From positions 8,098,120-8,162,119 of the forward strand of contig CM024190.1 of assembly GCA_013433145.1 (NCBI GenBank): DNA of 64,000 bases, read 5' to 3'. This DNA comes from Ascaris suum. Its lineage: Eukaryota; Nematoda; Chromadorea; Rhabditida; Ascarididae. Positions within the stretch are counted from its first letter, which is position 1; each line of letters begins with the position of its first letter. Made by a program: the position numbers and the translations under genes. Shown piece by piece: positions 40,055 through 57,500 of the stretch. The notes under the pieces are model-generated. The model did not search any database, was not told the DNA's origin, and saw nothing but the letters and a program-made list of their open reading frames with translations.

Positions 40055-40636
40055 TTATTCGCAAGACAGTCGGTACGCATTGTCTAAAAAATGCATGTCT
40101 GGGCTATCCCATCCATACTCCATACATATATTCGGACCAGATATTAATTTCTCCGTGGTCTTTTTGGTGCCACAAAAACATACGAATAAAGCAACAATTA
40201 CAGTAAATGAATAGAAGCTAGGAGCTGCATAACAGCACCTACTATGAAAGTCGAATCCATCCGGACGAAAATTGTTCGTATATAAAACGCCCTCTGGCCT
40301 GACACTGAAAACAACCTCCCCCCCCCCCCCCATAAGTACCGTGGAGTTTAAGTCGATTTCACACATCAACACATCAAACGGCGTGTGGTGACAAAGCATC
40401 AAACAGTTCAAGTCCCAGAAAAATAACGAGGCAGTGCCAAAATGAAACGTTGAATAAATAAAAAGCATGCAAAAAACAAGAACCGTGCAACAAAGCAAAC
40501 GCCAAGCTTGCATAAAATCACATCTTACGTATTCATAAGTTTTCCACGTTATTGAAGATGTATGTAATGAAAACGTATCAAAATTAAACAATCGAAGAAT
40601 AGCAACCAGCACGAGAAAGTGAACACCCAAAAACAA
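40055..40636 (-). CDS. unrecognised 193-codon open reading frame
   Basis: This is the longest uninterrupted frame in the window. The predicted protein starts with a signal-like hydrophobic segment (MFLGVHFLVLVAILRLF). It has two further hydrophobic stretches (around LLCCTVLVFCMLFIYS and FTVIVALFVCFCG) and is rich in Cys, Phe and Trp. A run of 14 C on the plus strand encodes a Gly cluster in the middle. Its TAA stop (40055-40057) lies inside an AATAAA polyadenylation signal (40054-40059). It sits about 1.2 kb downstream of the last clear eif-3.E exon on the same strand. It could therefore be eif-3.E 3' UTR, a separate small membrane or secreted protein gene, or a chance frame. No family resemblance is recognised. 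Confidence 0.25.
   Translation of the reverse strand: MFLGVHFLVLVAILRLFNFDTFSLHTSSITWKTYEYVRCDFMQAWRLLCCTVLVFCMLFIYSTFHFGTASLFFWDLNCLMLCHHTPFDVLMCEIDLNSTVLMGGGGEVVFSVRPEGVLYTNNFRPDGFDFHSRCCYAAPSFYSFTVIVALFVCFCGTKKTTEKLISGPNICMEYGWDSPDMHFLDNAYRLSCE
40318..40331. repeat. poly-C tract, 14 C
   Basis: The only long tract with C on the plus strand. It lies inside the unrecognised 193-codon minus-strand frame, where it reads as consecutive Gly codons. Confidence 0.98.
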
Positions 40637-41688
40637 ACAAAAAAAGAGAGCACACCAAAGATTATAAACAAAGAAACTATGAAAAACATTTCAGCACTGC
40701 CCGTATTCCCCCACAACAACGAAGTATAAGAAAAGAACGCATAACCGCCAATGAACGCTGCGCCACTTCACGCCCCAACTCCAGCTGGAATTCCCTCCTT
40801 CCAATCCATCACAAAAAAAGCTCATGCTTTTAAAGCGTGTCTTCTATTTTTGCATAAACCAGCCAACCCTTGGCTGAAAATTCAAATTTTCAAGTTACAT
40901 CATGAGCTCCACTTAAGGAAACGTCAGAAAAATCACACATTACTTGTCGAATATGCATGAAAATTGATAAGCTATTCAAGTAGGGATTTGAAAATTGGAC
41001 AATAGAACATATAAGTCTACAACGGAAATCTCCACAAGCGATAAACGAACTTACCGTATAGAAAAATGAGAAAATCGCACAACTTGACAGATGAGATGAT
41101 CGCTTTATTGACAACGATTTTCTTCCTGATAGAAGCAGCATAATGCACATCTCGCAGAAAGGGGAAAGCAAACACATCCTGCCCAGTTTCGTTTGCAAAG
41201 CACTAAGCCAACTCGGTTTTCCAGGTGCCCTGAAATCTTATTCTCTTTGTTTGTTCGATGAAGTAAATATATGAAGAAAAAAAAAGAATCCTGATGATTC
41301 TGTGTTTGAAGGAGTACAAAAAATAAAACGACGGTCATTTAATATGTATTTCGGAGCGTTTTCCACTGGAATTAGAAATCAGCACCACCACGGCTGTCAG
41401 CAATTTAATGGGAAGTAATTTCGAGACCTTCTGGATCCTTAGTGGTCCCTTAACTTATTACAACTGCCCTTCCCTTTTAGGAAGGTCATTTAACTATGGC
41501 CCACACAGCAACGAGACAGCACTGCGACATAAAGCAGAAAAAAGGTTCTTCTCAACGCTTAGGCTTCCCCAAAACTTAATAAGATAATTGTTTTCCGCAT
41601 TAGTCTGATGGGAACTGCCATTGTTTAGAATGTTGACGATGACTATTTTGGAGAAGCCAGCAAATTTTAAGCACCTCTTCGGCGATAA

Positions 41689-41697
41689 TTACATCGA
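41689..41697 (-). CDS. eif-3.E: possible 9-nt terminal exon of eif-3.E
   Basis: A pyrimidine-rich acceptor (GGTTTTCGCAG, minus strand) is followed immediately by TCG ATG TAA. This would finish the eIF3e frame in phase 0 after the exon ending at 41876, giving 440 residues. This length suits the family, but such a tiny exon cannot be told from chance without transcript data. The donor it would pair with (AAG|GTCGGT) is weak. Confidence 0.2.
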   Translation of the reverse strand, partial: SM

Positions 41698-41875
41698 CTG
41701 CGAAAACCAGATGGCGCACACATTCGTGAACGCATTGAGGGTCGTATCAAGCAGTCTAGGAAATTATCAGACAAGAACAATCTGCTTGCAAACTTCCAGC
41801 CAAACTATATATATTTCTTCAGAACACTGGAATGAATATGTTAAGTAAAAAGCTGAGAAAAACAAATAAACCGAC

Positions 41876-47980
<6,105 letters not shown>

Positions 47981-47986
47981 CTTTGA
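47981..47986 (-). promoter_or_regulatory. probable spliced-leader acceptor and 6-nt leader of eif-3.E
   Basis: On the minus strand a GATTGCAG acceptor ends six bases before the ATG of eif-3.E (TCAAAG, then ATG). The position supports this as the true start and suggests trans-splicing. A conventional 5' UTR exon further upstream cannot be excluded. Confidence 0.5.
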
Positions 47987-50900
47987 CTGCAATCACACAC
48001 ATAAACGAACATTATAAACCACCATTGAGCATGAATTAGTGCTGATAAATCAATATTCAACATACAAAAGAAACATCCTGCAAATACCTGACAAACGTAT
48101 AACATTACGACCATTTAGATTGTCAGAGGAAGAGAAGTTATTCATCTATACCTATTAAGCAACAACGTTTCAGCTAATAAACACACCTATAGCAAGCTCT
48201 TGAGCTTTCATAATTTGAACCTGACCAAGTTTGTCGACATGCTAAGAATACAGTTGACTGAATTGAGAACACTTTTGCCAAGTTACTGCTAACACCTAAA
48301 ATACATTATATGTGCTTTAGTAGCTGACCAGGAAATTCTATAAACGTTACTATGCTCAAGTTTCTTTCATGCTCAAAATTGCTTCGTCAAGTTTCAGCAG
48401 CTATACTACGCTTTAAGTTGCATTTATCTTATTTGTTCAAAAAAAAAAAAAAAAACTACACGATACCTCGATTTCATCGCTTTAGAAATACATTAAAATA
48501 TAGCTATATTTTCCTGAATTCAATCTGTTCGAAATTGCCTCGTTCATATTGCTTGCTAATGTGTCACATGTCAAGCCACATAATCAACAACTGGGAGAAT
48601 ATCACAATGGTTAACAATTACGCAACATGTAATCATATAGAAGAAACAAAATGTCATACACAATAACAATTTATTAGCATTTAGCAATAAGAAAAATACT
48701 CCTAAACGAGTAGAACCTAACCACTCTTACAAATGGAAAACTCCATCCTGGAAATCCTATCCATTGCAAGACGAGCCAAGTTAAAAAAAATCGACCTAAA
48801 TCCGCTAGCTCAAACGTTCCAAATTGAGAAAATAGACGAGGCTAGAAAAATTCATCAGAAAATATCGCTTTGAGAGTTCGACACCGTTCGAAAAAGTTAC
48901 TCGAACATTTTGTCTTCGAAAGATTCGAGTCGGCGACGCAAGGTGAATACGGAGTCTCCACGTACATAAATTTTCCTTAGTTATGTCATACGTTGAAGCA
49001 TTTTTAGTTTTCATAGTCTCTAAGGCTATTTTCAGCACATTTTTTAACGACCATGCATGACTCAGACAAATGCGCCCTGCACTGAAGTTTTTTGCAAGCA
49101 CTGCTTACTTTGAACAATGTGCTTCAGGATCTATGTCTTTCAGCAACAATATATTTAGGTGATGGAGTCAGCTCGACCCTGTCAAGTTCGAGTTCTTGTT
49201 GGTTACGGTTCGGTTTTCCTCATTTTAAAATAGAAGTGAAGTTGCTGTTCGGCAATTTCCTTTCGTCCATCTTGTACCACTCACATACGAGTCACTACAA
49301 TATCCTCAAATCCATAACCGCACCCACAATACGTGAGTTTAAGTTCATAAATGGTGTTTTAGTGCAACGAAACCTTTCGCTAATTATTTTACTACGACGT
49401 TCTTCTTTAGAACTTCTAACTGTTCCATCCGCTTGAGTTTTCTCCATCGCTTAAAAATTCGTTGATTTAATTTTTCATGTTAAAAGAAACTGTGCTAATT
49501 TAAGTGGTCTTTTGGGGGTTTTCATCGAATATGCTGTCGCTTCAAGTCTGAAGGTTTAATGACGCATTCTAAAACGACTGTTCTGCTTATCCGTTCATCG
49601 CAAGCGCAGTGAATGAGACAGCAACGGCGCTTATTTACTCTGAGGCGACGTGTTGCCGTTTATTGGTTAAAAGATATAGCAACGCGGAGCGGAAGCAACG
49701 ACTCGGTGCACCAGTAGGAGGAATATGTTGATTGGGACGTAAACGAAGAGCGCAAATGTCGGGGGAGAGAGGAGGGGGGGGGATTGTTGGAGGGCGTATT
49801 TGTGGCGGCATTGCTTTAGATAGTAAAATAACAGCATTGATTGAAGGGTTTATTTCTGGAATTCTTTGCTTCATGAAGTTGTTGTCGTTAACAGCGTTTC
49901 AACATTTATAGGCCAATTAAACAAATTGCTTTCGCCTTCTCTTTTTGCTGCAAACTTCAGCAATCAGGTGTTTCTTATGTTTCCGATGCGATGTGTTTGT
50001 TGATATCAATCAACTTCAGGTTTGAATTTTTTTTTTTGGACTAGTGGATAAGGCTCTTTCCTCAAGAGTTAATATCAGACTTTGGCCTCAGAATTTAGCC
50101 TGGTCTTCAATGATGATTGCACTCTCCGAATACCACTGAAAAATCTTCGAAATTGCAATGTACTTTCAGTGCTTTGCACTATAAATATATTGGCCATTAT
50201 CGAGGGGCATTCATCGCTTACTGCCACTCATTTGGAATGCTGTACCCGTATATAGTCCTCTTATTTGGTTCACGATATCACCCTATTAGTGTCCAAAAAC
50301 ATCGTACCTGTAGTATTTCCCTCCTAAATTTACGATGGTCCATATTAACCAAATTCAAGCTAAAAACTAGAGAACATTTCGGCTGAAAAGTTGAAAATCT
50401 TAAATCTAGAATTTTTGAAATGCCGCAATATCGAATTTGATCCGACTTTTGTTGTAAAAATAGGCGACTTTTCTGACATTCCACTCTCGGAAGTGTCACA
50501 GCGCAGATATCCGATGCAGCTCTCCAAAAAATGTTGCCCTATACGCACTGTTCTGCACTATTTCCAGTTTCGGGTGTGTTACTTGCTCCCAGCTAATATC
50601 ACCATTAGTGCATTTTTTTTTTGCTCATCTTCCAAATTGCGGTTGAGTCGTTTTAATAGCCAAATAACTGATGCTCATGCATATGGAATTAGAAAATGTT
50701 TGATATTTTTTCACCGGAACGTTTTGTGAACTTATTATTTTATTCATTTATTGTTGTCACCGTTGTCTATTCTGCTATCTGCCTTTGTGTTCTTATTCGT
50801 ATAAATCTTTTTCCCAGGTCGAAACGTTGAAATAATTTATTTCTTCCTTTCTTTTTTTCTAGGTTAACCGACATCATAAAACTAAAAAACAGTCATGAAT

Positions 50901-51520
50901 AGCCATTCGCTACCTGTAAGAATGTCGGGTTTTCTGAAATTACACTTACAGCAGTTAAGAAGCAGCGCCGCAATGACCGACTACTGGCTGCATTAGTTGT
51001 TTTGTTAGGTGCAGCCGACTGTCGGAAACGTGTACAGGGGAACCATTATAGTTCAAATCTGACGCCTTCATAACGGCTGTAAAATTATGTCAGATGAGAG
51101 TCGCTGATTATGAAGGCTTCGGACCTGTTCATATTTGAAATATTTCGGGATTGCTTGTCTAGACTGCTTAAAATTGCAAGGTACTCATTAAAGTCGCTGT
51201 TTGTCGTGTGGGGAGTGTGGTGCCCTCACCTCTGACATTTTTCCCTTAAGTGTAGTCACATACTGCTAAGCTGCAACCTTTCTCGAATGCATTTAGTAAT
51301 ATTTAAGCGTTCGACAAGAGCTGTGGGACGTCGTCGACCGATCGATCTTGTGCTTGGGGCGACCGAATGATTTTTGCGAAGACGGTATTGGTGCCTTCAG
51401 CCTTTTCGGAGAGTCCAGAATCCAGGGGGGGGCTAAACTTTAGTCTTATTGAACCCTGCCTTCACTTACGTAAGCGAAACCTGGGGAACATAAGCTGCCA
51501 GTGAAGGAGACTAATTTAAG
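47987..51520. other. divergent intergenic region between eif-3.E and MAEA
   Basis: It should contain the promoters of both genes. It holds a 15-A run near 48.44 kb, a 9-G run at 49774-49782 and an 8-G run near 51.42 kb. It also has open frames of about 100 codons on both strands at 48.8-49.4 kb that overlap each other and match nothing I recognise. A slightly GC-richer patch lies at 49.62-49.80 kb. No RNA gene was seen. Confidence 0.5.
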
Positions 51521-51530
51521 GTGCACAGTG
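51521..51530 (+). promoter_or_regulatory. probable spliced-leader acceptor and 10-nt leader of MAEA
   Basis: CTAATTTAAG ends at 51520, and the chosen ATG (51531) follows ten bases later. An in-frame ATG at 51501 lies upstream of this acceptor and would be removed by trans-splicing, so 51531 is preferred. Confidence 0.5.
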
Positions 51531-54500
51531 ATGAACGGACTGCCGAAAATTGATGAAATAACTGCGTTGGAGTACACCTCGTTGAAGGTGCCCTACGAGC
51601 TGCTCAACAAGCGGTTCCGTACAGCGCAGAAGTCACTGGATCGCCACAATTTCCGTGTGCGAGAAGCATCAAATGAGCTGACCAAAGTGGTGGCTGCCGA
51701 AAAGGTCAACGACATCATCACTGTTGGCCAGGCAAATTTTATGCTGCATTCACCTGTTACTTTCTTTCCGTGCTCATAGTTTCATTCATCTCAACGAAGA
51801 GGGCAATTTTCTGAAGTACTAAAACGCAACAGCGATATACTTTTCTGTGATCGATAAAGCGCGTATCGAGCTAATCTCTTAGCTTCGATGCGTCGGAGTT
51901 CGATTGTAACGAAGAATATGATTTTTGAGGAGTTGCAAGAATTACAGAGAAGCATGTCATGAAGGTGTGCTCTTCACCTCATTCTTTTAGACTACACCTC
52001 TTTTAATTTGTTGCGCCACAACCAATCGCTGATCAACGTGCCATGGCGGTTTATTCGGGGTTGCATCTATGTGGCGCAGATTAGTGTACTCTCGAACAGT
52101 AAAATGATGTATGTGTGGCCGTACTGACTTGTGAAGGAGTTCAGCGGACTGATGAAGCTGGTTTACTACGAGCAAGAACAATCAGAACATAGGAAGTAAC
52201 ATACTCTGCTTAGCAAGCAAGACCACAGCTGTTCGTATCTTCGGATACGGCCCCGAAGGCATGAGGGAGCATACTTCACATGGGAAGATATCACATCAAC
52301 ATTAAGCAAATGTAAGCAGAACAAGTTGTTATAGAAAGTGAAGATCACCATGATCACTGAGATCACAAAAACTCATTTGATTATAGTAAATCACTCGTTA
52401 CAGCATGGCAGAAATATCTGAACGTGTAAAAAGTTAGGCATTTATTGAATACGTACCCTATGTTTGTTTTGAGGAGGTAAAAACTCTATCAGATATAATT
52501 CCTAAAGTTTGTTGAAAAATTGTATTTACTAGGGTATCTAGCGTTTGCGAATGGAAAGAGCTGGTAGTGATAATCCAGCAGAGAGGTTTTTCGAGCTGAT
52601 ACTCTTAATCCAGTAGAGGGGTATTTCTGCGAAGAAATGAAAAACTGTCTTGGAACGTGCAGATTTCATTACGTGAGGATGAAGTAAAGCCACCTGTATT
52701 TTATTGCTTAAAACGAAAAATCCTGGAAATTGAAAGAAGATGTTTAAAAAAACCATGTTCTACTCTATTTCAAAAAAAAGTCTTCTGATTGACGACCACA
52801 CTATCAATATGACAGTGTTCTTATCATCGGCAATGAACAATCTAACAAACACGATGTTCTGCAACCATTTGATGCTCGACCTTATCATAATTACGGGATG
52901 GGGGAGGGGGGTTTGTGTCCTTTAAATGATCTTATTGATGACTTCTAGTTGAGGCAGTAAGATTGCTCGAAAGCAGCATTTGTGCATCTCACCTCAATTA
53001 AGGAGATTAGATTGAAGTTATGCCAGTCCACTTAGCCGTATCACGGCTGTGTTTTACCTACTCACTTTTAGCCAACAACGCAATTAAATATGCTTTATAT
53101 CAGTTAGCGCGAAAATACCCGAAAAAAAATGTGCGTAAACGAAAAAGAACACTACACAGCTGATGAATTTTTCTTTTTCTATGTTTTCTGATCTAAAATA
53201 TATGTGGACACATTGCATCTACAATATTTGAAGGATTTAATGTTCCACTTTTTGAGGGGAAAATTGGAAGTGCATCAGTTAGCTATTTATCGGATATCAC
53301 TTCTTGCATGGTCGAATTAAAATTTGAGTGGTGCAATTACTAAGAGTGGCCGACTAAGAACTATGCGGTTCGGTGATTCGATTTTGCGGCTAGAAAACAC
53401 TAAAAATTTGCCCACTGCGGATAACTTTTTTTTCCAGAATTTCCCACTTTTCATTTTCTTGTAGTGTTTGCTGTTCATCTGAATGCGGCTGATCTCTTGA
53501 AATTAATTACGTTTGCGAGTGATCTGGTTTTAATTGAGAGGGGGGGAGGGGGGGGGGGCATGGGAGAGGAACAAGGTGGGTAATTCGCGGATCAAGTTTT
53601 TTCTCCTTTTTTTTCTGCTTGCTAATGACTAAGGATTCAGCTGTAACTTGATACGCGCGCTACTTTGATGCCATTTTTTTTCGTTCTTTTTTTCTTCAGA
53701 TTGCACCGCAAACGCAAACAATTATGGAACGTCTTGATGCCTTGCAAGAGTCGTTTGGGCAAGTGGTTGCCGATGAAATGTCTATGGCTAAGCTTCTGGA
53801 ATCTCGGATTAACTATTTGAAAGAGGCGAGGTCTACGTCTTTATCAGTCTGGACGATCCACCAAATGGAGCATAGTAGCTTGACGACAGGAGGGGATCTA
53901 TTCTGCAGTGAGCCAGCGAGATGAGGCCCACCGAGTAGAATTTTCTAAACGAAAAAGATATATTGATAGGCGGTAAGAAACACAGCAACAGTGCATGTGA
54001 TTGTAGTCGTGGAGTATACTCAGTGCAGATTGTATGACTGGTCATGGGATATTCGCATTCATTGAAGCGTTCAGTAATCCTTGTTGCAATGGTCACATCG
54101 CCTCCAATACCTAGATTCGGAACACGGACCTGCACCCATGGAAAGGGTCATCGTCTGTACTTGCACGATGAAGTGGAGAAAACTCTGGCAGCAACTTATA
54201 CTTCTCCACTAATTTTTTAAAGCATCACAGTGAGTTGAATAAGGTGGTGATTAACAAAAAAGAAAAAGAATGTTAAACGTCTTGTAATGGAAATTTCACA
54301 TGAAAGCCCAGCGGAACAAAGCAGTAAAAAGCCTTCAGATATTCTGTGATTTCCGGGATATTAACCTTCTCTAATTGTTAGAGCTGTTTCGCGGAGGACG
54401 AGACGCAACGTAGTTCGTAATTCAGGTTGCAGTTGAACCTCGAATTCCAAGTTGTGGTTCAAGAAAGCATCCACCTTCCTATGAAGTGTTATGTTGTAAA

Positions 54501-57500
54501 CGTCACGGTGTCTTACAAGTTCTCTTTAATGCAATGAGTGGCAATTTACTAGCCCATAGCTTCATTATGAATCATACTATATGTGAATTTGCGCCTGGCA
54601 TGCTCATTGCAGGGTTCAGAGAAAAATGACTTTTAAGGCAAATACAAATGACAGTTGGAAGAGGGAAGCGTGGAGGCATCAGCGTATCGACCGACTCATT
54701 ATCGACCATCTTCTTCGTTCTGGCTATTTCGAGACTGCACAAAAACTAGCCGAACAGAGCGACGTTGAGGTGATGTGCAACAAGTCGATTTTCATGATTG
54801 CCAAACAGGTATTATCTTTTTTCTTATTCGAAGCGCTGTATTGTCTTATTTTTATCTATTATTTCTCTGCATCTGCGAATGTTACAATGGAAGGTTGAAA
54901 GCTCGACCTGTCGAACTTCTGAAGATGTCTGTATGGAATGATCCATGAAGGCGTTGGAGGCTTGATCCATGGAATGAAATGAAAATCCAATTGTCTGTTT
55001 GTCTGAAGTGCTAAACTGGTGCGTGCTCGGCACAAGTTTGAAACGCCTTTCGAAGCATCAAATTTGAAGGTGACATAACGTAATATCATGAGTTCCCTCT
55101 TATTTAGACTCCATAGGGAAAGCAGTAGTTGCAGGCAATGTGTTCGTGACGGGTGCATGTTTGGTGGGTGTTGTTTGCAGAAGGAGTGCTTCGAATGTTA
55201 GCGATGGAGCTTCAATGTGGGGTTTTGAAATACGTGAAGGATGACATTGAAGTACTGACTGATTGGTTAAATACTGCCGTGTAAAAGCTCTCGGCATGAT
55301 TATTGTTGAGTCGGGTATGTGATGAACGTGGATGTTCTTGCCATATCTTAATTTATGGTATGGAGAACCACGCATGGCGCACACATAGCTGCCAGAAATG
55401 CTCAAAACTTCCAAAAATTGGGTAAAGTGGTATATAGAAAATATCGTTGCGGTGAGTGGGAAGAAATAAACTCTTGAATTAAAAGAATATTCAAACCATT
55501 TATAAAAATATTTTTGATGTGATTTTCTGAGGTGACGTTGTTTTCGTCGATGCACTGAAAAATAACACCGCTGAAAGTTTTTGAGTACGGAAGTTTGTGC
55601 GATTGTAAAGAAATGTGTATGATTTTTTTTGAAAGGTAGAAGATAGCTTATCGAGGCATGAAACGGATCGCTGCTTGGAGTGGATTATGGATAATAAATC
55701 TAAACTGCGTCGAATGAAGAGCAGTTTAGAGGTGGCACTTCGCATTCAAGAGTGTATCGAATTGGTGAAGAATGGTGAGTCATTTTTTTATATTGTGGCG
55801 TAGAATTATTTATATTATTCGTATGTTTTGATTTGTCCTACTCACAAAAAGGTTCATTATTTCAGTTATAGCGACACGTCATTTCATTTCCATTTGTGCA
55901 AAGTGAGAACTCATCGACCTCATCGACTTAGAGATATGAGGATGGTCTTCGAGGCGTACACCAAGTAGTTTCTAAAATCGCCATACAGTTTGCCGATAAC
56001 AAAGGGTCATTAAGTAAAAGTTATGTTTTGTTATTGGTGTGATGGAAAATTAAGTGCTGTGATGCTACAGTGCGGTAAGGTTTGCTGTTCCCAGCCACTC
56101 TCACATTGAGGCAAATTTATGGACACAACATTGAGTTGAGTCCTAGAAAAGATCCATCCCGGAACGAACTTTTTTAAGGCGGCTGTGTCCTCTTGGACTG
56201 TATTTTACCAGCTGTGCATATAAAAGAATGGTTCTCAGGTTTTATCACCTTCAACTCGCCCGCAGTTTGTACTTTTTAACGTGCTTCTTCAAAAATTTAT
56301 CCTGCCCAAAATGTTGAACGAATGGTTATCGTCTTTATAAAAGGTGAAAGATAATAGAATTTGCCAAAGGACTGGAAAGAACTGAGACCGCAGGGTTGCA
56401 TCATTCAAATCCTTGCTGTGTGTGGAACAAGCGGCTTGGCTAAAGCACGAGATGTATATTGCAGGTCAGCGTATGCAAGCAGTGTTGTACACTCAGAAAC
56501 ATTTTTCAACTCTTCCACCGGAACTGTGGACTGGCGCAGTTCTTAAGGTATTTTTAAAAAATGAGTTGTACACTTTTTTTATCGATCGTTTTGTCCCGCT
56601 TGGATTTAACTAAGCGCTTTATTATCGTTTCCTCACTTCCTTTCTTATACGTTGCATCCGTGACTGAAAACATTAGCGGGCAAACGAGAGAATTTTGTTC
56701 TGTTGCGAAAAATTATTTCTTTGTCGATAGCCCCGCCAGCAGTTTTTATTCGAAAAGGGAAGGAGAGAGGAGTGGGGATTATTGGGGAGGGCTTTCATCT
56801 CCTGATTATATGGCTGAAAAATTAAAACGAGTGGACGAAATGCATCCTCGTGAGCTCTAGAATAAGGTCAACACCACATGAAGCAAAGAAGTTTCCTTAA
56901 GGAGGTTTCAACATATTTTTTGACGCATGCTTATGCTTATATGCTTCAGAATATGTGGAACACTATTTCAAAGGTATGTTGTGGGCATTTTGGTGTTTTT
57001 TTCCACTGTTCGGATGCTGAGCATTGAGTCAAAGAATGGTACTAAGCATCAACTTGTCGCATTCGGTTTATAATTTCAGTGATAGAGGAATCGCAGTTGA
57101 TCTTTTAATAGTTTCTCAGCAAATGTGTCGAAGTGTGCCTTATCGCTTTCCTTGTCCTTGCATTTGTTTGGATTGAAGTTATAGTTGTAAATTTTTCGTT
57201 TTAAGTGTAATCTTATTCATGCGTTCTTAGGTGATGGGCTTGATTGGATTTGGGCACACCTATGGTATTGAATCCTATAAGGCGCTCTGTAGCGACGACA
57301 AATGGGATGCGCTTATCGAACTTTTTCGTCAGGAAAACGCGCGCATCTTCCAGGTTGCTTTTGCTACCATTTCTGCTTATTGCCTTATGATTAAATTGTG
57401 CTCATTATCTAATCGAGCTGGTTTTTCACAAACCTCGAGTGGTTTTAAGACCGTAGTGAGTATCTACACCTACGTACTACCCAGAAGTTCGTTAGCGGAT

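Larger units (their letters stand above)
37600..41688. other. convergent intergenic region between nhr-23 and eif-3.E
   Basis: It holds the 3' UTRs of both flanking genes. Features seen: a 15-G run at 37724-37738, a GC-rich patch near 38.5-38.65 kb, AT-rich simple sequence at 39.30-39.43 kb, a 14-C run at 40318-40331, and a 193-codon minus-strand open frame (40055-40636). Minus-strand AATAAA signals at 41104-41109 and 40054-40059 are candidate cleavage signals for eif-3.E. No other gene is recognised. Confidence 0.55.

Noticed and set aside
41819..41875. Read-through C terminus of eIF3e (VGLFVFLSFLLNIF...)
   Set aside because: The added tail is hydrophobic and unlike eIF3e C termini. Retained intron is more likely than a true protein end.
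50041..50100. tRNA/SINE-like stretch (GTGGATAAGGCTCTTTCCTC)
   Set aside because: It lacks a recognisable T-arm box and the paired ends of a cloverleaf. One motif is not enough.
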